Positions 45,214-55,334 of a DNA stretch of 64,000 bases are shown here, in pieces. The position numbers and the translations under genes were made by a program. The DNA is from Cytophagaceae bacterium (GTDB lineage Bacteria > Bacteroidota > Bacteroidia > Cytophagales > Cytophagaceae): NCBI GenBank assembly GCA_025455005.1, contig JALONH010000004.1, forward strand, positions 62,001 through 126,000, in the 5' to 3' direction. The notes under the pieces were generated by a model, which had not been told where the DNA came from, ran no database searches, and was given only the letters and a program-made list of their open reading frames with translations. The stretch's first letter is position 1; the number at the start of each line of letters is the position of its first letter.

Positions 45214-45246
45214 AAAAAAAGCGACTGTACATCTACAGTCGCTTTG
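45214..45246 (-). terminator. Rho-independent terminator between two exported-protein genes
   Basis: AAAGCGACTGTA and TACAGTCGCTTT pair around CATC; the minus-strand product ends in a T-run. It ends transcription of the 551-residue protein gene upstream. Confidence 0.9.
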
Positions 45247-45262
45247 AGTTGTGAATGTGTGA

Positions 45263-46918
45263 TTATAAGTTAGCCGGATCTAATTTACCCAACCATAAAC
45301 TTTTGCCGGATTTATTTTCTCCCAAGAAAATGATTTTTGATCTATTTTCTATAGTTATGTATGGCTTATCTCCACGCAAGAAATATTCTCCATTACCATA
45401 GTTTTCTATTTTAGTAAACTTACCGGTTGCGATATCTAATTTAATCATGCGAGGATAATAAACCGGAGTGCATGTAGTAATTTCCATTGTACCACTTTGT
45501 TCCGTAACACAAGCGGTGTGATGCGGAATTAACTGAACCCAATAAGCAACAGAAGGGTCTTTAGAACCTATAATCACAGAATTTGTAGGGTAGAAACGCG
45601 CATCGGCAACGCTACCACCAATCAAGGCACCCTTTCTAGAGTCGTCGTCTATTGCAAAACAGTTTTTCAGTTCACCTTGTGCTGTAAAATGGAATAAATA
45701 CATTTCAGTAAAAATAGTACCTTGAACATTTCCTTGACCATCGGTTTTATAGTTTTGTGCTGTAATAAATATATCACCGGACGGAAGTACAGTTAGATCA
45801 CGGATGTCTACTTTCTTTCCATTGTAGATGGATGGATTTTTTTGGTCATCCGGTTTTCTATTTTTTTCAGTAAAGACAGTTACGGCGTTAGCACTTACAA
45901 AATCAACTGAATTAGAGCCTAGTCGAATCAATTGAAAATCCGTAAACTTTTGTTCGAAGTTTTTTACATCATATAATCCCCAGTATTTTTTTTCTACATC
46001 TTTTGCAAAACCAGAACCATATATATAGACTTTATCGCCATCGATATAAGAACCGGATATATGCCAAGAATGAACTTTTGATTTTACTTTTGTTTGTGAT
46101 TTGATTTTTCCTTCCGGCGAAATACGGAATATGGTTAATTCATTTGCTATTGGGTTAGCAGCTTTCCCTACTCCATTCCCGCCTGCTGGAGCCGTTACAA
46201 CAACCCAATCGGGGGATTCTGCTGTTGGATTTTGATTGTCTATAGTAGGAGCAGAATAAATGACCATATTTGGTGAGCCCATATCCACTTTGACATCTGA
46301 AAGCACATTCAGACTATAGTCTACCTTGAAAAAATGGTACACCGTGTAGTGTTTGATCATGTCACCGGCTTTTCCTTTTTCACCGGCCATGGCGATGATT
46401 TCACCTGTCGCATCGTTTTCATAATGACTCAGGTAAAACATGTTCTTCCCATTTTCACCCTCAAATTTCAATTTATCTAACAACTTCGTATTTTTTCTGT
46501 AGCTTAAAGTAAACCAAGACCAATTATAGGTAATGCGTTTTTTCTTAATAACAAAAGTACCCATCATATTAGGCTCAGCTGAAATACCTTCTACTACATA
46601 CTCTTCCCCTTTGAATTTGAACCAAGAAAATTTCGAACGTGCTTTATCCACTTCTACTTCTTCCTCCATACTATTCAATAAATTCAAATCATAATCAAAA
46701 AGGTACGTTTCGAATTTTATTTTTTTGTTGGTGGACTTAGTAACATAAACCAGAGAAATCTCACGGGAAGCATCATTTGTTTCTACATGTCCCAATGTTC
46801 CTCGAGCGGCTTTTTTGGAAACATCAATGGTTTTTTCTTTATCAAGTGTTTGGGCTTGAGTGGCATATGCTCCTATCAAAAGGAGTGAACCAATGACGAT
46901 GCGTAGGTAGCGTTTCAT
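45263..46918 (-). CDS. Large exported protein of unknown function
   Basis: 551 residues from ATG 46916-46918, with signal peptide MKRYLRIVIGSLLLIGAYA. A TTG- or ATG-led extension of five residues is unnecessary. The mature part is beta-rich with repeating strand-turn units such as KIKFETYLFDYDLNL, KDVEKKYWGLYDVKN and SGDIFITAQNYKTDGQGN, suggesting a beta-propeller. There is no T9SS sorting domain, lipobox or Zn motif. I do not recognise the family. It has its own terminator and is divergent from atpD, with normal CCGG density. Confidence 0.78.
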   Translation of the reverse strand: MKRYLRIVIGSLLLIGAYATQAQTLDKEKTIDVSKKAARGTLGHVETNDASREISLVYVTKSTNKKIKFETYLFDYDLNLLNSMEEEVEVDKARSKFSWFKFKGEEYVVEGISAEPNMMGTFVIKKKRITYNWSWFTLSYRKNTKLLDKLKFEGENGKNMFYLSHYENDATGEIIAMAGEKGKAGDMIKHYTVYHFFKVDYSLNVLSDVKVDMGSPNMVIYSAPTIDNQNPTAESPDWVVVTAPAGGNGVGKAANPIANELTIFRISPEGKIKSQTKVKSKVHSWHISGSYIDGDKVYIYGSGFAKDVEKKYWGLYDVKNFEQKFTDFQLIRLGSNSVDFVSANAVTVFTEKNRKPDDQKNPSIYNGKKVDIRDLTVLPSGDIFITAQNYKTDGQGNVQGTIFTEMYLFHFTAQGELKNCFAIDDDSRKGALIGGSVADARFYPTNSVIIGSKDPSVAYWVQLIPHHTACVTEQSGTMEITTCTPVYYPRMIKLDIATGKFTKIENYGNGEYFLRGDKPYITIENRSKIIFLGENKSGKSLWLGKLDPANL

Positions 46919-47147
46919 AAGTAATAAATTCAATGTAAATTAAAATTTAGCTCAAATATTACATGAATTCTTTAAAAAAACACAGACAAAAGTCATTTTT
47001 AAAAGAAAAAAATAAAGTGGTACTAAAAAATATAAAAAAAGTACTATTGATACCATTCAAATTTAAAAAGGGAGGAATTGAAAAAGAGCTAATTATCGGA
47101 AGTAAACGTAAGTCTAGAACATTGTGGAATTTAACCTAGATTCTTTT

Positions 47148-47177
47148 TTGCTTTGAGGAATTAAACCTGTACTTTTG
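47148..47177 (+). promoter_or_regulatory. Full Bacteroidota-type promoter of atpDC
   Basis: TTG (47148-47150), 19 bases, then TACTTTTG (47170-47177) exactly match the TTG-N19-TAnnTTTG consensus. The atpD ATG lies 57 bases further. The rest of the 316-base intergenic region (46919-47234) is AT-rich and shows no other feature. Confidence 0.75.
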
Positions 47178-47192
47178 CAGTCGCATTTTTAA

Positions 47193-48740
<1,548 letters not shown>

Positions 48741-48751
48741 TCTCTACGAAT

Positions 48752-49000
48752 ATGTTAATCGACGTTTTGACTCCAGATAAAAAAGTATATAGTGGACAAG
48801 CGCTGTCCGTCGTTGTACCCGGTATACAAGGTAGTTTTGAAGTATTAAATAAACACGCTGCTATCATATCTACACTCGGTTCAGGAGAGGTTGTTATAAA
48901 AGAAACAGCGTCGACTAAAACGTTTCGTATCGATGGCGGAGTGGTAGAGGTTTTAGATGATAAAGTAATTGTTTTAGCAGAGACTATTATAGAAGAATAG
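48752..49000 (+). CDS. atpC: F0F1 ATP synthase subunit epsilon (short form)
   Basis: 82 residues: the beta-sandwich domain only (LIDVLTPDKKVYSGQALSVV, VPGIQGSFEVLNKHA, FRIDGGVVEVLDDKVIVLAE). The C-terminal helical domain that inhibits ATPase in E. coli is missing; such short epsilon subunits are usual in Bacteroidota. It follows atpD closely and ends before a strong terminator. Confidence 0.95.
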   Translation: MLIDVLTPDKKVYSGQALSVVVPGIQGSFEVLNKHAAIISTLGSGEVVIKETASTKTFRIDGGVVEVLDDKVIVLAETIIEE

Positions 49001-49015
49001 TAATTTCTACTATAT

Positions 49016-49047
49016 AAAAAAAGGCTTCCCTAATGGAAGCCTTTTTT
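49016..49047. terminator. Bidirectional terminator after atpC
   Basis: GGCTTCC and GGAAGCC pair around CTAAT with A- and T-runs on the sides; serves atpDC and the convergent DUF6787 gene. Confidence 0.93.
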
Positions 49048-49054
49048 ATTTTCT

Positions 49055-49348
49055 TCATTTTTTACCGCGCATTCTATCCCACGTCTTTTTCATTATTCCT
49101 CTAAAAAAAGGGCCTTCTCCCAAAAGATGGGAATATACAGTAAGAAAAAGATAGTAAAAGGGCGTTATCGTAATGAGCCATACCGGATAATAAATGTATG
49201 CCGGTGTTGTGGCGTCGATACCCAGAAACGGAAATAAGAATTTTTTTACATATACAGCAGAAAATCCTGTTATCGCGAAAATGATACATATTTTAACCAA
49301 TCGAAAGGTAGAATCAATTCCCCATTTTTCTTTTAAATATTGAAACAT
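49055..49348 (-). CDS. DUF6787-like small membrane protein
   Basis: 97 residues with two membrane helices (about 15-35 and 52-72). The N-terminus (MFQYLKEKWGIDSTFRLVKI) and the ending FFRGIMKKTWDRM fit the DUF6787 family as I remember it, found in Bacteroidota and without known function. It is convergent with atpC. Confidence 0.75.
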   Translation of the reverse strand: MFQYLKEKWGIDSTFRLVKICIIFAITGFSAVYVKKFLFPFLGIDATTPAYIYYPVWLITITPFYYLFLTVYSHLLGEGPFFRGIMKKTWDRMRGKK

Positions 49349-49442
49349 AATAGTATAATTTTAATAAGAAATATAAATATATGAATTGCTATAACCGACT
49401 TTAATTATTATTTTTATAAAATTAATTTATTCTGCTCAATTT

Positions 49443-50564
49443 ATGAAATACCTTTTACTCTTTTGCTTAATCCTTAAGCAAAGTATGACGTTTGCCGTTA
49501 TTTTAGAACAAACCGGTTTCGAATCCCAAGCGGACGAATCGATTTATAATCGTACCTCATTAACAACAGATGGGTTTAATGTTCCGTGGGTTAATGGATT
49601 TAACGATAATAGATGTTATACGGATGACGCGTTTGCGGCATCCGGTTCTAAATCTTTGCGTGTAACTTTTCCCGTAGGTCAATTTGGGCCTTCGAATTCC
49701 GGTGCACAAGCTCCCTTATTGGTTACGGGTCAGTTGGAATTATATTCTTCCTATTATGTCCGATTCAGTGATAATTTTAGTTGGGGTAATACAAGCGAGG
49801 GAGGGAAGTTACCCGGATTATCCGGAGGAGGAAGATGTAGTGGTTGTGCCACTTGTAATGGAACAAACGGATTCAGTGCTCGCCTAATGTGGCGCAACGG
49901 TGGTCGAGCGGTTTTGTACCTGTATCATATGGATAAAGGAGGATCCTGTGGGGATAACATCAATCTTAAAAATCCCGACAATACCGATTTCTTTTTTCAA
50001 AAAGGTGTTTGGTATAAAATTTCCCAACGGGTAAAAGTAAACACCGGAAACAACTATAACGGAGAAGTTCAATTATGGGTAAACAATCAACCGGCTCTCT
50101 TAGTTACCGGGTATCGATTTGTGAATAATGGGGATTTAGTAGACAATCTTTATTTCTCTACATTCCATGGTGGGAGCACATCCGGTTGGTCGCCGACGGT
50201 GACTTGTTATGCTTGGTTTGATAATGTTGTAATTAGTAATGCATTGTCAGATGTAGTAGATAATCCGATGAGCTTATTACCGTCCACTCCAAGTTTACCA
50301 ACCTATCTTCAACAGGCGGTGCAGGTATACCCATCGGTTACCACTTCCGGGTCGAAGGTAACCATTCAAATCGATAAGGATAAATTATCCCCTCTATTAT
50401 CCTACCGATTGCATTCAATAACAGGGAAAGAATATATTCGTCAGGAAAATGTTCAGGCAACGGAAATACAAGCTCCCATACCTAACGATTTACCGGCAGG
50501 GGTATATCTGATGTCGTTGTTTTTTGAGGAAGGGATGATTAGTAAGAAGATAATAATAGAATAA
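49443..50564 (+). CDS. Secreted polysaccharide lyase-like protein (PL14-type) with T9SS type A sorting domain
   Basis: 373 residues: signal peptide (MKYLLLFCLILKQSMTFA), a beta-jelly-roll domain (about 20-270) with the PL14-like GGKLPGLSGG motif, WGNTSEGGK, and FDNVVIS closing the domain, then a type A sorting domain (about 295-373; VYPSVTTSGSKVTIQI, LPAGVYLMSLFF) for T9SS export. PL14 enzymes cleave alginate or glucuronan by beta-elimination. The central residues could not be checked individually, so activity is inferred. Cysteines in GGGRCSGCATC and GGSCGD may form disulfides. Confidence 0.8.
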   Translation: MKYLLLFCLILKQSMTFAVILEQTGFESQADESIYNRTSLTTDGFNVPWVNGFNDNRCYTDDAFAASGSKSLRVTFPVGQFGPSNSGAQAPLLVTGQLELYSSYYVRFSDNFSWGNTSEGGKLPGLSGGGRCSGCATCNGTNGFSARLMWRNGGRAVLYLYHMDKGGSCGDNINLKNPDNTDFFFQKGVWYKISQRVKVNTGNNYNGEVQLWVNNQPALLVTGYRFVNNGDLVDNLYFSTFHGGSTSGWSPTVTCYAWFDNVVISNALSDVVDNPMSLLPSTPSLPTYLQQAVQVYPSVTTSGSKVTIQIDKDKLSPLLSYRLHSITGKEYIRQENVQATEIQAPIPNDLPAGVYLMSLFFEEGMISKKIIIE

Positions 50565-50594
50565 AAAAAGGGAGTTATTAACTCCCTTTTTTTA
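50563..50594. terminator. Bidirectional terminator between two convergent T9SS genes
   Basis: GGGAGTT and AACTCCC pair around ATT, with an A-run before and a T-run after. It overlaps the stop codon of the lyase gene and the stop region of the convergent small gene. Confidence 0.9.
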
Positions 50595-50910
50595 TGATTT
50601 TTTTAGATTCTACAATTCCTTTATCGCTATAGAGGGTGCAAAAATAAACACCCGGAGGTAATAAGCTCAAGTCAACTTTAAGAGTGATGAATCCGTTTCT
50701 ACCGGTTAAATCAATATAAGTTATTTCTTTACCGATAATGTCGTACACTCGAATGCCTTTAAGCGTCTTTTGTTGTGCCGATACTTGTATGGTTACATCA
50801 TCATCCGTAGGATTAGGTGCAATATGAATGTAGCTGGAATCTGTCTGTGCCCATGCTGTGGATAGGCTCAGAAACAGAAACAATGCTAAAAACGATATTC
50901 TTTTCTTCAT
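50578..50910 (-). CDS. Stand-alone T9SS type A sorting domain protein
   Basis: 110 residues: a signal peptide (MKKRISFLALFLFLSLSTAWA) and almost immediately the complete sorting domain: IHIAPNPTDDDVTIQVSA (about 28-45), LKGIRVYDIIGKEI, and LPPGVYFCTLYSDKG near 90. There is no cargo between them. It may be a decoy, a regulator or a remnant of a larger cargo; composition is normal and the frame intact. A -7 element lies seven bases upstream. Confidence 0.85.
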   Translation of the reverse strand: MKKRISFLALFLFLSLSTAWAQTDSSYIHIAPNPTDDDVTIQVSAQQKTLKGIRVYDIIGKEITYIDLTGRNGFITLKVDLSLLPPGVYFCTLYSDKGIVESKKIIKKGS

Positions 50911-50917
50911 ACGTAAT

Positions 50918-50925
50918 CAAATATA
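50918..50925 (-). promoter_or_regulatory. Candidate -7 promoter element for the stand-alone sorting domain gene
   Basis: Minus-strand TATATTTG matches TAnnTTTG. A TTG lies 14 bases upstream, shorter than the usual 19. The leader would be very short. Confidence 0.35.
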
Positions 50926-51012
50926 CTTTAATTTTTTTACAATTGGTATGTCGGACTGTTAATTCTACGTAAAATCCTATTTATAAGTTATTTTGATAAA
51001 ATCGTGCCAAAA

Positions 51013-52551
51013 TTACCCCGACCAGTTCTCTCGATCTAAACTTCGGTACTGAATGGCTTCTGCTAAATGCTCTGTTAGGATATCCTTGGAACCGGATAGA
51101 TCCGCGATTGTTCTAGAAACTTTTAGAATTCTATCATAAGCTCGCGCAGAAAGACCCAAACGTTCCATTGCCGTTTTTAATAATGTTTTTCCACTTTCAC
51201 TTAGATAACAAACTTCTTTAACTAACTGAGAAGGCATCATCGCATTACAATGAACATCAGGTAAAGCTTCAAAACGTAATGCTTGCACTTCCCTTGCCTT
51301 TACTACACGATCTCGTATGGCTTCACTACTTTCAGCCGGTCGGTTGGCAATCATTTCATCAAATTTAACCGGAGTTACTTCGACGTGTAAATCTATGCGG
51401 TCTAATAATGGTCCACTTACTTTATTCAGATACCGTTGTACCACTCCCGGTCCGCATACACATTCTTTTTCCGGGTGGTTATAATAGCCACAGGGGCAGG
51501 GATTCATGGAAGCGATTAACATAAAGTTAGCCGGGAAATCTACGGCAATTTTGGCTCTGCTGATGGTTACTTTTCGTTCCTCCAAAGGTTGTCGCATGAC
51601 TTCTAAAACGGTACGTTTAAACTCCGGAAGCTCATCTAAAAATAAAACACCATTATGGGCTAACGAAATCTCTCCCGGTTGAGGATATCCGCCTCCGCCG
51701 ACCAACGCTACATCGCTAATTGTATGATGGGGTGAACGAAAGGGGCGTCGGGTCATTAAAGAAGTTTGTTTTCCGAGTTTACCTGCAACCGAGTGAATTT
51801 TAGTAGTTTCTAAAGCTTCGTGTAACGTGAGGGGAGGGAGTATAGAGGAAAGGCGTTTGGCTAACATTGTTTTACCGGCGCCAGGAGGTCCAATCATTAT
51901 GACATTATGACCACCGGCAGCGGCAATTTCCAGGGCACGTTTGATGTTTTCTTGTCCTTGAACATGGGCGAAATCAACATCAAAAAAATTAGTTTGTATA
52001 GCGAATTGCCGGCGTGTGTCAATCTCTAAAGGCTGAATATGAAGAGTACCTTCAATAAAGTCGATAGCGTCTTTAATGTTTTCAACCCCAATAACATCCA
52101 ATTGATTTACAATGGCGGCTTCCGCTTCGTTGGCTTTGGGTAGTATAAAACCTTTAAATCCTTGTTTTCGGGCTTCTATTGCGATAGGTAATACGCCTCG
52201 GATTGGTTTAACATCCCCGTCTAAGGAGAGTTCCCCCATGATCATATACTTTTCTATACAATCGGTTGAGATTTGACCGGATGCAACCAGAATACTCAAA
52301 GCAATCGGCAAGTCATAGGAACTACCTTCTTTTTTTACATCGGCAGGGGCAAGGTTTACGACTACTTTTTGTCGAGGCATATAGTAGCCATACTGTTTCA
52401 AAGCGGCTTCTACACGTTGTTCGCTTTCTTTGATGGCGCTGTCCGGTAGACCGACCATATAAAAATTTTTTCCGGAGTTAATCACGGACTCTATAGTAAC
52501 CGTAAAGGCATTAACACCTTGAACGGCACTACCGTAAGTTTTTGATAACAT
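51013..52551 (-). CDS. yifB: YifB/ComM-family Mg-chelatase-like AAA ATPase
   Basis: 512 residues: an N-terminal ChlI-like domain (about 1-170), AAA core with Walker A GPPGAGKTMLAKRL (about 219-232), Walker B GVLFLDELPEF and sensor residues, and a C-terminal segment with LGLSARAYDRILKVSRTIADL. ComM in Vibrio is a branch-migration helicase in natural transformation, so a role in handling incoming DNA is plausible. It is 16 bases after gmhA. Confidence 0.93.
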   Translation of the reverse strand: MLSKTYGSAVQGVNAFTVTIESVINSGKNFYMVGLPDSAIKESEQRVEAALKQYGYYMPRQKVVVNLAPADVKKEGSSYDLPIALSILVASGQISTDCIEKYMIMGELSLDGDVKPIRGVLPIAIEARKQGFKGFILPKANEAEAAIVNQLDVIGVENIKDAIDFIEGTLHIQPLEIDTRRQFAIQTNFFDVDFAHVQGQENIKRALEIAAAGGHNVIMIGPPGAGKTMLAKRLSSILPPLTLHEALETTKIHSVAGKLGKQTSLMTRRPFRSPHHTISDVALVGGGGYPQPGEISLAHNGVLFLDELPEFKRTVLEVMRQPLEERKVTISRAKIAVDFPANFMLIASMNPCPCGYYNHPEKECVCGPGVVQRYLNKVSGPLLDRIDLHVEVTPVKFDEMIANRPAESSEAIRDRVVKAREVQALRFEALPDVHCNAMMPSQLVKEVCYLSESGKTLLKTAMERLGLSARAYDRILKVSRTIADLSGSKDILTEHLAEAIQYRSLDRENWSG

Positions 52552-52567
52552 AGCTGGTTTTAAAGAG

Positions 52568-53146
52568 TTAGTTTACTTTCTCTTCAATCAGCAGAATTAA
52601 GATGTGAATGATTTTAATGTGTACTTCTTGAATGCGATCGGCATATCCAAAATGGGGTACGTTGATGCAGACATCCGCTAACGCTTTTAGTTTTCCGCCG
52701 TCTTTACCGGTTAGAGCTACGACTTTCATCCCTTTAGCTTTTGCCGTAGAAGCGGCTTCGATCACATTTGCAGAATTTCCGGAAGTGCTAATGGCTAATA
52801 AAACGTCTCCCGAATTACCAAGCGCTTCCAAATACCTTGAAAAAACATAAACATATCCAAAATCATTGGATACACAAGTTAAGTGCCCCGGATCACTGAT
52901 GGCGATAGCGGGAATAGCTTTACGATTTTCACGATAACGACCGGTAAGCTCTTCTGCAAAATGCATGGCATCGCAGGAGGACCCCCCATTACCACAAGAT
53001 AAAATTTTACCACCAGTACGAATAGAGGTCGAGATCAATTCAGCAGCTTGCGCAATTGTAGAGAATTGTTGTTGTTCTTCTATAAATTGAGTCAATACAG
53101 CGGCTGCTTCTTCTAGTTCTTTTATAATGGTAGATTCCGTACTCAT
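52568..53146 (-). CDS. gmhA: Sedoheptulose-7-phosphate isomerase (GmhA family)
   Basis: 192-residue SIS-domain isomerase making D-glycero-D-manno-heptose-7-phosphate for LPS core or S-layer glycans. The [20 protein letters not shown] segment (about 46-65), [10 protein letters not shown] and the final helix with [10 protein letters not shown] are typical, including the zinc-binding His and Glu. It precedes yifB. No other heptose genes are nearby. Confidence 0.92.
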   Translation of the reverse strand: MSTESTIIKELEEAAAVLTQFIEEQQQFSTIAQAAELISTSIRTGGKILSCGNGGSSCDAMHFAEELTGRYRENRKAIPAIAISDPGHLTCVSNDFGYVYVFSRYLEALGNSGDVLLAISTSGNSANVIEAASTAKAKGMKVVALTGKDGGKLKALADVCINVPHFGYADRIQEVHIKIIHILILLIEEKVN

Positions 53147-53218
53147 AAAAGTGTATTCTTAATTTGCTGGTTGAATTAGTTGCAAGTAATCAAAAAAAAG
53201 GGGGATATTCAATAGATA

Positions 53219-53246
53219 TAAAAAAAAGGGCGGTTAAGCCCTTTTG
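53219..53246 (-). terminator. Rho-independent terminator after the acidic protein gene
   Basis: AAAAGGGC and GCCCTTTT pair around GGTTAA; the minus-strand product ends in a T-run. Confidence 0.8.
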
Positions 53247-53262
53247 TATTGTTGATAGAAGA

Positions 53263-53637
53263 TTAGAAATTATCATCCCATCCACCATCGTCATCCATAT
53301 CATCTTCTGAGTTATCGAATTCGTCGTCTTCTTCTTCTTCAAAATCATCTAAATCTTCTTCGTCGAAGTCTTCAATCTCTTCCCAATCTTCTATTTCTTC
53401 ATCATTAAAATCATCTTTATCAAAATCATCTCCCCAATCATCCTCTTCGTCTTCAGCATCCTCATCTTCTTCATCTACATCGTCGAAGTCTTCGTCTTCA
53501 TCTTCTTCTTCGTCTGCTTTACGTTTTGCCTTAGCAGATATCGATGCCAGTGATATTCCATCAATAGAAGAAAGCAATTCTGTTACAGCATCTGTTGCTT
53601 CCGTAGCGAGAGTAGGCATAGCATGATTTGTTTTCAT
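53263..53637 (-). CDS. Extremely acidic low-complexity protein
   Basis: 124 residues. The first 35 are ordinary (MKTNHAMPTLATEATDAVTE and onward, then a basic AKAKRKAD). From residue 42 on about 70% are Asp or Glu, broken by single aromatic residues (Phe, Trp) at intervals. There is no signal peptide. Such tails resemble histone-like or DNA-mimic chaperone domains, or tails that hold cations, but no function is known. It has its own -7 element and terminator, so it is an independent gene. Confidence 0.8.
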   Translation of the reverse strand: MKTNHAMPTLATEATDAVTELLSSIDGISLASISAKAKRKADEEEDEDEDFDDVDEEDEDAEDEEDDWGDDFDKDDFNDEEIEDWEEIEDFDEEDLDDFEEEEDDEFDNSEDDMDDDGGWDDNF

Positions 53638-53663
53638 AAAAGGTCTGTGTCTCTATTTTTTTT

Positions 53664-53671
53664 CAAATCTA
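53664..53671 (-). promoter_or_regulatory. Candidate -7 promoter element for the acidic protein gene
   Basis: Minus-strand TAGATTTG matches TAnnTTTG 26 bases before the start. Confidence 0.42.
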
Positions 53672-53746
53672 TAAATCCCAAAAGAATTTTTATATAGACA
53701 AAACAACTATTTTTTCGAAAATAAAAAAATAGTTGGGAATGCTTGC

Positions 53747-54415
53747 TTATGCCGAAAATTCAGCTAAAACAGTTTTGCCTCCGATGGATTTTTGTCCAAG
53801 TTGAACGTTGACCTTCGCATCTAATGGTACGAAAACATCAACTCGGGAACCAAATTTAATAAATCCTAATTCATCCCCTTGTTCAATTTCTTTACCGGTT
53901 TCTAAATACCAGACAATTCGTTTTGCTAATGCACCGGCAATTTGACGAATTAAAATTTCATGATTGTACTTATCCCGTATCACAATAGTGGTACGCTCAT
54001 TTTCAGTAGAAGATTTAGGATGCCATGCGACTAAATACTTGCCGGAATGGTATTTAAAATAGGTAACCATACCGGAAATAGGATTACGATTAATGTGAAC
54101 ATTAAAAGGCGACATAAAAATAGATATCTGGCGGCGCTTATCTTGAAAGTATTCCGTTTCTACTACCTCTTCAATCACTACCACTTTGCCGTCGGCCGGA
54201 GCAATTATTTGATTGTCGTTGATTTCGAATTGACGAATCGGACTTCTGAAAAATTGAAGTACCAATAAGAATACGATAAATGAAATGACTAATACGGAAT
54301 TCGTTACTACAACCTTTTCCGGAAAAGCATAAAACATTAAAACGTTAATTGAAGCTAAAAAAATAAATAAATATGTCAGGATTTTAAATCCTTCCCGATG
54401 AATGGTTAGTCTCAT
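53747..54415 (-). CDS. psd: Phosphatidylserine decarboxylase, short form
   Basis: Makes phosphatidylethanolamine from phosphatidylserine in the inner membrane. 222 residues with two N-terminal membrane segments (about 10-55), a catalytic domain with APADGKVVVIEE, PFNVHINRNPISG and the self-cleavage site FIKFGSRVDVFVP, where the Ser after Gly becomes the pyruvoyl cofactor. The length fits the short, archaeal-like Psd class common in Bacteroidota. cdsA, an upstream enzyme of the same pathway, is the next gene to the right. Confidence 0.93.
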   Translation of the reverse strand: MRLTIHREGFKILTYLFIFLASINVLMFYAFPEKVVVTNSVLVISFIVFLLVLQFFRSPIRQFEINDNQIIAPADGKVVVIEEVVETEYFQDKRRQISIFMSPFNVHINRNPISGMVTYFKYHSGKYLVAWHPKSSTENERTTIVIRDKYNHEILIRQIAGALAKRIVWYLETGKEIEQGDELGFIKFGSRVDVFVPLDAKVNVQLGQKSIGGKTVLAEFSA

Positions 54416-54436
54416 GTTGTTGTTCTACAATTCCTA

Positions 54437-54444
54437 CAAATATA
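54437..54444 (-). promoter_or_regulatory. Candidate -7 promoter element for psd
   Basis: Minus-strand TATATTTG matches TAnnTTTG 21 bases before the psd start, in the 52-base gap after cdsA. Confidence 0.42.
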
Positions 54445-54467
54445 TAAAAACCTACTTTAATTTAACG

Positions 54468-55334
54468 TTATGAAGAGGCGATAAGTAATAAATAAATAAA
54501 TATCCACGGTAGTGCAAAAATAAGTGCATCAAATCGATCTAAGAAACCACCATGGCCGGGTAATAAGGTGCCGGAGTCTTTTACTCCTAAATATCTTTTT
54601 AACATAGATTCTACTAAATCTCCTACACTTCCGCTAATGGTAATGAGTATCGAAAGGCCCACCCATTCCGCTAGGCTCAACATACCCCAAGTATAGAATA
54701 AAACGATAGAAATTCCCGCTGTTGTTAGAGCCCCTCCAATAGAGCCTTCCCATGTTTTCTTTGGGGAGATGCGTTCAAATAATTTATGTTTACCAAACGA
54801 TTTGCCAACGAAGTATGCACCGATATCGTTGGCCCAAATAAGAAACAAACAACTTAAGATAATAGGATAATTAAAGGAGATTCCTTCCGGTGCTTTTACT
54901 AAATAAGGAAGTCCTAATAGAATAGCATAAGGCAGCGCTATGTACCACCAACCTAAAACCGATACTGCGATTGATTCCAACGGTTTTTCTACTGTTTTCC
55001 ATAAAGATATTGCCAACATCAGGTGACTCAGTATTCCACAAAGAATCAGAATAAGTTGAATCGTATACGTAGAGGTTAGATTGATCTGCATCCCATAATC
55101 CGCGATGGTACTTAACGGATAGAATATAAGTAGGCCACCTCCTATCATTCCGAGTATTTTATGAGGATGCAAACCAACAGTTTGAACCAACCCATAAAAT
55201 TCCCACAGAGTTAAACATTGTAAAGCGATGACCAAAAGAGCAAAACTGATGGGGTTATAGACAATGGCACCGAGTACTATAGCGCCCCCAATACTACCGG
55301 TAAGTACGCGTAAACTTAGGTTAGATAGATTCAT
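54468..55334 (-). CDS. cdsA: Phosphatidate cytidylyltransferase
   Basis: Makes CDP-diacylglycerol, precursor of all phospholipids. 288 residues with about eight helices and the family signature near the C-terminus: SPKKTWEGSIGG, then VKDSGTLLPGHGGFLDRFDA. Its start overlaps the end of the CPBP protease gene by 14 bases, so the two are coupled; psd follows after 52 bases. Confidence 0.94.
   Translation of the reverse strand: MNLSNLSLRVLTGSIGGAIVLGAIVYNPISFALLVIALQCLTLWEFYGLVQTVGLHPHKILGMIGGGLLIFYPLSTIADYGMQINLTSTYTIQLILILCGILSHLMLAISLWKTVEKPLESIAVSVLGWWYIALPYAILLGLPYLVKAPEGISFNYPIILSCLFLIWANDIGAYFVGKSFGKHKLFERISPKKTWEGSIGGALTTAGISIVLFYTWGMLSLAEWVGLSILITISGSVGDLVESMLKRYLGVKDSGTLLPGHGGFLDRFDALIFALPWIFIYLLLIASS

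Noticed and set aside
45200-45232. Upstream start of the OmpA gene
   Set aside because: The segment includes part of a strong terminator hairpin; the ATG at 45197-45199 begins a normal signal peptide.
46980-47110. Possible hairpin in the atpD upstream region (GTACT ... AGTAC)
   Set aside because: Only five paired bases with a long AT-rich loop; likely chance.
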